Assembly: GCA_028673005.1 (NCBI GenBank)
Contig: CM054116.1
Span: forward strand, 96,202,207-96,266,206
From: Tanypteryx hageni
Lineage: Eukaryota; Arthropoda; Insecta; Odonata; Petaluridae
Length of the DNA stretch: 64,000 nt
Reading direction: 5' to 3'
The notes beneath the pieces were generated by a model. The model was not told the origin of the DNA. It worked only from the letters and a program-made list of their open reading frames with translations, and did no database searches. The first letter of the stretch is position 1. Each line of letters starts with the position of its first letter. The position numbers were made by a program, and so were the translations under genes. Below are positions 56,421-64,000 of this stretch, piece after piece.

Positions 56421-58611
56421 CTGATTACCCGCTATCTCAAACAATCCCTTAAACTCGACTATTTGGCGATTGTATCTCCGTAAAGAGAGACGATTCCGGT
56501 GATGCCGCGTCAAGTGACGGTATCGCCGCTGTCTTTTGGTAGCTAATATAAGTTCGAGACAACGTTTTTGCAAAGACGGCAACGCCGCCGTCATAGAACA
56601 AGCTAAGGGCGGTGTTGCCGCCGCCGCAAAACCGCGTGAGGATACTCGCCAACTACACCTCAGCACAGATGTTAGCAATAGAACAAAAATAATTTCGTTT
56701 TTCCGCATTACCTTTGCGTCTCCTCCCCAGCTATAAACAGGTACTCCGGCCAAAATGATATTCTTAGCAGTTATAATGTAGTTAAAAACATTCTTCTTCC
56801 AGTCAAATTTTATTATGCTTCCTTTTTCCTTTTTCACTTTTTAGATACACTTCCTGGACTCTAAAGAATTCTTTTTTGATTCCAATAAATAGGGAGAAAC
56901 TGCTTTAGATAATAAAAAAGTTAATGTCAATGAAATAAATACCTTTTAAATGGTAGAAATTTTAACTGTACAGGAAACATAAATAAATATTTAAATTCAC
57001 ATATGCCTGATAAGAAAGATGCATAAACTTAGTGCTGGTATATTTCACAACAATAAAAACACAATATTTGTGAACCATTTATTACACATGGAACAACAGA
57101 GCAACCCAAATTCACAGAAAATTTACAAATTTATTGGCCATCCCCTTCAAGGAGATAAATTTGTTATCTGCCAAATGTAAGATCGGCATCCTTCTGTTCT
57201 TATGCCTCTGATGTTTACTAGACAATTTTTATTTTGCAGATGGGGAGGGAAGCCAGCTCTCCTGATCATTAAAAAGATCAAGAGCAGCAAAAGATTTGAA
57301 GTTAATCAAATGGATATCTTCCAAGATCGCATGTTAGTAAAATTTCTTTGCACTTTTCCTGCAGAGATGTAGCCATTCACAAAAATGGAGCACAGAACAT
57401 GAAAATACAATTTGACAGAGCAAGTAAAAATTTAAATGGTGGGTGCTGCTCTTTCATACAAAACACAGACTACTCACAATTATTTTTCATTTAGACAACA
57501 TTCATTTTGTTATTGGGTAGGGGACAAGGAACATAAAAGTTTTAAGACCCACAACCAAAAAAACTTAAGTGAATTCCATGAAAGCAGAGATTGCACATTC
57601 AGAAACTCACAACCAAATTTTTAATGAGAGAATGCGCAATCAATATGTATCAACACCTAGGCACAATTAATAAAACTTAAATGCCCAGTGACAAAGAAAA
57701 AGATCCTGTGATCTAAAATTCAACATCGATGGCAAGATGGCAAACAAAATCAGTTGATTTGAATTTAAATGAGAGCATATGGAGAAAAAGAAAATGTAAA
57801 TTGTGCTCGCGGAAGACTCAAACTTGATCCCTCACTCACTCTCTTTCCATTTGTGCCACTGCTCACTCAATGATGTTGGCCAGTAAGGACGGGAACTAAG
57901 GTGTGGAAAAAATGCTTACTGGAATGCATTGCTTTAACTCTGTTTAAAGAGAAACTTGCTGGCCAACATGAATAGAAATGCCATTAAAACCATAAATAGT
58001 AGTCCTGACAGCAATGCAGTCATCTCCCTTTTAAAGTTTTAACCTAAAATCTCCAGCTATTTAAATAGTACACAAAAAAACCAACGACAGGTCAAAAATT
58101 CAAAATTAGACATTTTTCAAGACTTCATCTCTGCATCTCTTTTGGTACGTCAATTTTTGAAGGTTTTATGTTTCTAAGTGCCTTTCGATGATTCAAGTTT
58201 TATGGATTTGAGGGATGACAATACCACCCACTGCCATCAACTGCCAAAAATAATAAATTCTTTCGTGCCTTTTCTGTACTGGCTAACTAACCAATAGCCT
58301 TAAAACTTCAGTTATATGGTCTCCGAAAACACACCTACTGTTCAGAATGGGATATTACCTACTACCGAAGACATTCGTGTTGTCCAGCGGATATGAACCA
58401 AGCCATTAGGAGAGTCTTCCATCCTTAATGTCTTTGGAGGCAGCACATCCCAGAGAAGAACTTACACTCACCACCACCATTGTCACTCTGCTCCCTCCCC
58501 ACCCCGAGCAGTCCCCATCATCCAAATACCACTCACTCACTCACTCCTTCCTCCTTAACCATCATGGCTGGAGAAGCACTTTGGCCCACACACACACACA
58601 CATACTAAGGA
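56421..58611. other. intergenic, then probable 3' untranslated region of the KDEL gene
   Basis: From about 57.0 kb the sequence becomes CpG-poor like the gene body to its right. Reversed poly(A) signals (TTTATT) occur at 57078-57083 and 57130-57135, which would give a 3' untranslated region of about 1.5 kb. It contains a (CA)n run near 58588-58602. No other gene was recognised. Confidence 0.4.
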
Positions 58612-58662
58612 TTAAAGCTCATCTTTCTTGGGAGCGTCATCATCTTCATCTTCCTCCTCCTC
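58612..58662 (-). CDS. terminal exon of an ER-lumen protein ending KDEL
   Basis: The acceptor TTCCTTCCTGTAAAG precedes 51 bases that encode EEEEDEDDDAPKKDEL and a TAA. An acidic tail ending in KDEL is the retrieval signal of soluble ER-resident proteins such as PDI-family members and calreticulin. Entry is phase 0, matching the exit of the exon at 63657. The rest of the gene lies to the right and beyond the window. Confidence 0.72.
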   Translation of the reverse strand, partial: EEEEDEDDDAPKKDEL

Positions 58663-59028
58663 CTTTACAGGAAGGAAATGAAAAAAAATAAGTTCATTCG
58701 AATTTGATTGAACATCATAACATGCTTCAATTTTATATTTCATACCAAACATGCACTTAGGCAGCATAAAGAGTAGTGAATTTTACTATCTTGACAACAT
58801 TTTGTGTCATAAGATCTCAGGGAATTCAAATTATATTTATTCAGCTAGCAGCAATAAAAGCAAGTAAGTTATTTTTATCAAGTTTAGCAATAAATATATA
58901 CAAATGGGAATTTTTATAAAGACAAAATCTGAATGTCTTTAGCTACTCCATTGAAACAAACTTTGCATGTGAATGATGAGAAGCAGATACATCTGTTAAA
59001 GAAAATGTTTTTAACTAAGGCAAAAATA

Positions 59029-59229
59029 CTGTATTTACCGGAATCCAAGACAAGGTTTCAAGGTTTTTTTCCAAATTTGAGCTTGCGAAAATTGAGGATT
59101 ACCATAAATTCGAGTACAAAGTATAATGTCATTACATCATGGTCAATTCGTCATGCGTCAATTCTCCATGCATTAACACATCACACAACAAACTCATCAA
59201 CAGTCTGTCTTAGATTCGGGTAAATACAG
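59029..59229. mobile_element. TIR element family B, 201-bp copy
   Basis: The left end CTGTATTTACCGGAATCCAA and the right end TTAGATTCGGGTAAATACAG form inverted repeats of about 24 bases. TA flanks both sides (59027-59028 and 59230-59231). The interior keeps the CAATTCGTCATGCGTCAATTC-like theme of the 739-bp copy at 35500, in shortened form. Confidence 0.78.
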
Positions 59230-61571
59230 TAGTTAATAACTAACTTCATTGGCCATCCTGCAAATAAGGTGCTATTTTCTCAGAAATAGCCCTCAAAAAT
59301 AGCAACTGGCACACTAAATCAATTCAATAAAAGCATCCTAACATGCTATTAGATTTGGAAGTATTAGGGACATGCATATTATACTAAAAATTATAAGTAA
59401 GAGTTTAAAGGTCTGTATGAACATAGGCTAAACTATTTCTAAACAGAGGGGTCAATTTATCCATGGATAAGAATAAATCAGAAAAATACAATTTACATGG
59501 GCAACTTTATGTAGCTGCCTCTTAGAGTCAATAACCCTACAAATATCAAGTTTGTTTTACCTTATTGCCCAATAACATAAACCAAAAATGTTATCATGAT
59601 GCTTTGATATAAAAAATATTTTCAATAAATTCAAATAATGATGTACTAATCAATGTGAACAACCAACTATATTTAAAAAACAAACAGCCAACTATACATA
59701 TTTTTTAATGTACACAAGCGTAGCTGTGTCACAGGCTACTAGTTTATTTAAAATGTCCCCTTCTGATGAAAAATTCACGAAATATTTCTCATTTTCAATT
59801 TAATGTACACAATTTTTTTACTTTCTCCATACTAGTATCAATTTCGAGATTTCAATGGAAATACATGTTTGGAGGTCCCCTGAGCACGTTTTGACCATTT
59901 TCTCAATGTCTGTGTGTGTTTTTGTGGGTGCTCTAACTCAAAAACTGTTAATCAGGTCAATGCAAAATTTTATATTTAGCATTTTTATGACAGTCACAAG
60001 AACTGATGAGGTATGGTAAAGATCAGTCAACCAGAAATGGGTGTTTACTCATGTCACTTATCCGGTTTTTTAAATATTTGCTTTAATATTTGATTAATGT
60101 AAAAAACTGTGGAATAAATGTTGTAGGAAATTTAATTTTCTACAACCTTTGTTTGAAACATTTTCACATATAATGCATCTTTTAAAAGATATTTTAAAAA
60201 ATAATATTTTAGATGCGACCACCTACCGGCGACTTTTTTTAACAATTGATGCTTAGTTACGTCTTATTACTTTTTATTTTCTTAATTGTTGGAGATTCCT
60301 GGCTATATCCAATATCAGAAGGCTACGGTATGAATCTATTTCTGTTCTTTGTAAAGTCTTTAAAATTTTCTCACAGTTCCTTAAAATATTCATTATCATT
60401 TAACCTATTTGGAATTTTTAGAAATATTACAGGTATGGAGAAAGTCATACGGTGGCCAATCAAATTTTTTAAATTGGTAACAATGCGGTTGTCCTTGATG
60501 ATAATTTCCACCTTAGAAAGTGCAAAATTTTTGTATTCAATGCATACTTGAAACTAGATGGCAGGAAAGTGAATTTTCAATCTTCTACGCATTCTATAGT
60601 TCAGGTCCCAAATTATTACCAGCAATTTTAAATGCAAATCAAAAAAACACTGCCTCCATTTCCATATTATTCAAATAAAGGAATTAAATGCTCCTGGAAT
60701 CAACCTCAGGCTGTAACTGCACAGCAATTCCCAAAATCCTCTTTAAGCACAACTCAGACTTGGAGGGACAGAAACTTGCAGGCAATTTCACTATGTAAAT
60801 GCAGGTGCATGCATCCCAAGCAGTTTATTTTTTTGGAGAGCAGTTCAATTAGAAAGAAAGGATGTCTTTCAACTTCTTCTACCAGTTTCTCCATATTTTC
60901 TTACTGCACAAAAAATAATTAAACCCAATGAAAATGAACAAATCAAACAGAAAACATCCTCTCTTTCTCGACGAACCGCTCCGCTAAAAAACTGACAGCA
61001 TGAAGCTCAAACACCTGTGTTTATATAGTGAAAATTCTGGGGACCTGTTCCTTTTGCTCTGAGTTGGACTTCAAACGTGAGGGACCAATGAACCTTACAT
61101 ATTAAGCTAAAATTACAGTTAAGTATGAAAGATAAAAATGATTGCCTACCAGTGAGCAGGTGGCAAAGAAAGGAGGACTATACCGTGGGTAAAATGAGAA
61201 AAGGCATTATCTATAGTTTTCCACATGATCTGATACTGTGCCTTTCTAGAATCACCATGAAAGATATTAGAATAAACATTAAAAAGTATAGGGAAAAATA
61301 AATTGTTGTGTAGAACAACAATAATTAAATTATAACACACACAAGAGTTAAATACTATTCATCCTTGCCTTCCATAATGCTACTGAGAAAGATAGAATAC
61401 CCACAATAAGTTGAAGTTACGTAGTTATTTCAATATTGCAGCAAAACTGTTGCAAGAGTTATGCTTCAAGCTCAAGAGTTTTCAGGAGATTATATCAAAT
61501 TCCAAGTTCAATTCTTTTCCTAATCCCAAAAGAATAGAATAATATAAGAAAGATAATAGAGTTAGTATTAT

Positions 61572-61672
61572 TCCAGAATAAATACTTAAGTGTAAAAGAT
61601 TGAAATATTAAAAACTTGTTATATGTATCTTCAATAGCCATAACAAGGATATAATTGGAGATACCTAAGACT
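61572..61672. mobile_element. palindromic MITE, family A copy 3 (cut by a Tigger element)
   Basis: CCAGAATAAATACTTAAG and the apex around ATGTATCTTCAATAGCCAT...TTGGAGATACCTAAGAC match the copy at 12298. The right arm stops where the Tigger-type end CTGTATTAACCTGAAAG begins. Confidence 0.5.
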
Positions 61673-61673
61673 T

Positions 61674-62345
61674 ACTGTATTAACCTGAAAGAAAGAAGAC
61701 AATTTAAGATACCCACAATAAAAAACAGGGTCTATTCAGGAAAAAACTTTCTAATAATAATTTTAAAAATAACATATGGTGGTAACTTTGTGTCATCCGC
61801 TAACACTGCCAGCATTACAGTAATGCACATTTTTTTCATTCCCCAAAGTTTTTAGAATGATGTTTTTCACACCTTTTTTTGTTAACTGTGTAATTGGATG
61901 GCATGTCAAAATAAATAGGTGTCTCGTCTGCATTAACCTTTTGACTCTGAAGGTAATCATGAATTTTCTGCAATGTAATTAAATGGTTCTGGAAAGCAAC
62001 AAGTTTGTCCATGTGGTCCGAAGATAAATGTTGGCAAAGATAAGTTCTTCATCGCAGGCAATAACCATTAAGATGCATCATTTGTATGTACTAACCATTA
62101 CTAGCCTTGGGATGTTTAGTGATCATGATAATTCATGAGCTTTCAGTTTAATGATTTTCTGCAACACTGGTTTTCCATCCATTCTTTGACTACTCACAAA
62201 CTTTAGTTTCTTCTTCTAATTCATGAAATCGACTTCATTTGGGTCCACTAAATGATTTCCATGCTGAGTTAGCATCTTTATGTTTCTGTTTTGCTTGCTT
62301 TCACCATCACACATTTACCTCCATCACATTATATTCGTTTATAAA
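61674..62345 (-). mobile_element. pogo/Tigger transposon remnant, copy 2
   Basis: The terminal motif CTGTATTAACCTGAAAG is at the left border. On the minus strand, 62345-62110 holds the Tc5/CENP-B-type DNA-binding segment shared with 36900-37135. Next come NADETPIYFDMPSNYTV and CITVMLAVLADDTKLPPYVI, in order. DETP..FDMP and TVMLA..AD..KLPP are strong pogo/Tigger catalytic-domain landmarks. Stops and deletions make it inactive. Confidence 0.78.
61690..62345 (-). pseudogene. pogo/Tigger transposase, decayed
   Basis: The first catalytic Asp is kept in NADETP. The second catalytic region after KLPPYVIF is lost at the left border. Frame changes occur between the DNA-binding and catalytic segments. 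Confidence 0.72.
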
Positions 62346-63656
62346 ACAGAGCCAAATCTAAAAACTATGGCCTGTTTATTTATGCAATATATTTTGTTAT
62401 GAAGATTTTCTTCTCAATTGGCTAACATTGTCATTTCCTGAACATAGACCCTTTGAACTGATAAATCAGCATCTAAGTTGTCATTTCATCTCAAATTTGT
62501 CATTCTAGCAATTTCTCATATTCTAGTAAGCTGACAATGCTGGCCATAAAAGCAAATGACTCTTCAGGAATGACTCATGAGAGCCACATTATATGTAGCC
62601 TCTAGCTGATGAAAGTGACACAGTAATGCTACATAAAGCAAATTTAGTTGCAGTCTTGGCAATTCTTTCATAATTTCAAGCAAAATCAGCTCTTACATTT
62701 AACGTAGTTGAAATGGATGCTGGTTCATTACTTTTTCATTTACTTAAGAATTTTTTCAAGGGGCATGACCCAGGGTAAAACTATTTCTTTGATGTAATGA
62801 CACCTGTTATAATTGGTTTCTACTGTGTTACTGCAATTGTAAATATTTTTATGCCTCTATGCAACAAATTTATATTCCATCACATTAATTAGTTTTTTGA
62901 AGTAACAATTAACTCTATTTTCCTACAACTACAGTTTGAAGAACAACATTCAGCCCTCATGATCGCAATTTATACTGAAATTGAAAACAAGTAACTGAGG
63001 GTGACAACATTGTATCAATTTCCAATTTAAGTATTGAAATTCAGGCCTCCGTAAGTTTTTGATAAATCAAATATTTTAACATGATGGCCCTATGGAAAAA
63101 TGGTGCAATGATAGTTAATTTAAAAACAGAAGTTGTTTCACATCCAAAAATAAAAATTTGTATTATAAGTAAAGCAAGGATAGTGAACTTCACCAACAAT
63201 CACAATAAATCTGTTTAAGCCTTCATTTTTGTCTTCAGATAATTAAGCACAAAGTAAAGCCAAAGAACCATTTAAGCAATTAACATTTGCAAAATATTTT
63301 TAATAAAAAATTTAATTTTCTGAATGACAATTTTATGTATTAAAATTGATAATTAAAATTTGATACATGATTTAGACCCATTAAAGTAAGGAGATACATC
63401 ACAAAAATTATTACCGAAGAAGATAAAACTATCCTATACGAGCATCTATAAGTATTGGGCCAAAATTTAGCATTAAGTTAGTAAACAAATCATTTTCCAG
63501 CCAAGTAATAAATTGTTTGTTTTACCCAATGGAGCCTCTCAACATCACACAGACAATAGGGTTTGCTCAAACAAGTAAGACTTTTAGTTCATTCATTATA
63601 GATATTAAACAGGTCAAACAATGAGACAGAAAGGATGTCATAAATACAGTCTTTAC

Positions 63657-63734
63657 CTCCACCACACTGGCAGGTTTTCTCTCAATGAAGTCAGAAAGAG
63701 CTTCCAAGGTGCGCATGCCTTTATAGTCCAATAC
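63657..63734 (-). CDS. penultimate exon, thioredoxin/PDI-like domain end
   Basis: The donor GAG|GTAAAG at 63656 is clear. The acceptor ...TGTGAATAAG before 63734 is acceptable. The 26 codons read VLDYKGMRTLEALSDFIERK and end PASVVE. The pattern YxGxRTLExLxxFI is the last strand and helix of PDI-type thioredoxin domains. Joined to the KDEL exon in phase 0, this suggests a PDI or TXNDC5-like ER oxidoreductase. Which member it is cannot be decided from two exons. Confidence 0.6.
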
Positions 63735-64000
63735 CTTATTCACAAGACCAAAATCCAGAGATATTTTTCCAAGACCACAGAAGTGCAGCAAAAGTAGGAT
63801 TAAGTGCAGTCATCAAAATAAAAAGAGAAAAAGGAAGACTGGTGAATACTAAGGATTCATGCATATGTAATCAAAAGCACCAAGGATGCAGAAGAGATGA
63901 CTACTGGGTGCCTATAATACCTGAAATATAAACCTTCAGCCCTTTAGACCAAGGAAGATAAAAGAAATCCCTTCAATCTTCCGGCTTACTCATTTTATTT
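63735..64000 (-). other. intron continuing beyond the window
   Basis: No further exon of the KDEL-protein gene was recognised before the window ends. Its remaining thioredoxin domains are expected to the right. Confidence 0.4.

Larger units (their letters stand above)
58663..63656 (-). other. last intron of the KDEL-protein gene
   Basis: This CpG-poor intron of about 5 kb contains a 201-bp TIR element (59029-59229), a foldback MITE (61572-61672) and a pogo/Tigger transposase remnant (61674-62345). Other open frames (60246-60551, 60632-60922) have no support. Confidence 0.5.

Noticed and set aside
56067..56837. 256-codon minus-strand open frame read as one gene
   Set aside because: Only the middle part is MADF exon 1. 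The ends are intron/SINE hairpin sequence and upstream noncoding DNA, and the frame leaves MADF at the A6 run.
1..64000. CRISPR array, bacterial operon or integrated viral genome
   Set aside because: No direct-repeat/spacer array, no operon structure and no viral structural or replication genes were seen. All recognisable foreign sequence is transposon-derived.

Overview
The window is eukaryotic nuclear DNA, most likely from an insect or other arthropod. It has small exons separated by large AT-rich introns with GT/AG borders, a MADF-BESS gene, and many old transposons: hAT, Tigger/pogo, mariner, Jockey/CR1- and RTE-like LINEs, Penelope-like elements and tRNA-derived SINEs. There are no bacterial operons, rRNA genes or CRISPR arrays. 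All gene calls come from splice-site reading plus phase matching across introns. No database search was possible.

Left part (1-30 kb, ordinary CpG content). One plus-strand gene is assembled from five exons (9701-9800, 12714-13237, 15033-15822, 19030-19235, 20091-20367). Its four internal junctions agree in phase. It encodes about twelve repeats of roughly 31 residues with the core EYxxxFxDFPRxRP, followed by a basic Ser/Pro-rich tail. This resembles SAXO/MAP6-type microtubule-binding repeats. Its 5' end was not found. A separate 59-nt candidate exon lies at 28398-28456.

Middle part (30-51 kb, strikingly CpG-poor). A complete six-exon minus-strand gene runs from the ATG at 51055 to the stop at 31917. 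It encodes a 414-residue DIPK2 (FAM69-family, C3orf58-like) secretory-pathway kinase-like protein. Its introns hold a mariner split by a SINE, a second SINE, hAT elements, Tigger-type elements, a rearranged Penelope-like fragment, and a Jockey/CR1 LINE next to a Penelope-like GIY-YIG endonuclease domain.

Right part (51-64 kb). A small minus-strand MADF-BESS gene (56420-54355) is phase-consistent but carries a one-base deficit in an A6 run. Its large intron holds a tRNA-like sequence with nested hairpins. At the right edge are the last two exons of a minus-strand gene encoding a thioredoxin/PDI-like protein ending in KDEL. Its introns hold a pogo/Tigger transposase remnant and a short TIR element.

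The three recognisable genes on the right are all on the minus strand but are functionally unrelated: an ER/Golgi kinase-like protein, a DNA-binding protein and an ER-lumen protein. The CpG-poor blocks coincide with the DIPK2 and KDEL transcription units, as expected for germline gene-body methylation. The most notable items are the spliced 31-residue repeat gene, the CpG mosaic, a near-perfect 134-bp-arm palindrome with a 13-bp target duplication, the Penelope-like GIY-YIG remnants, and the homopolymer break in the MADF gene.
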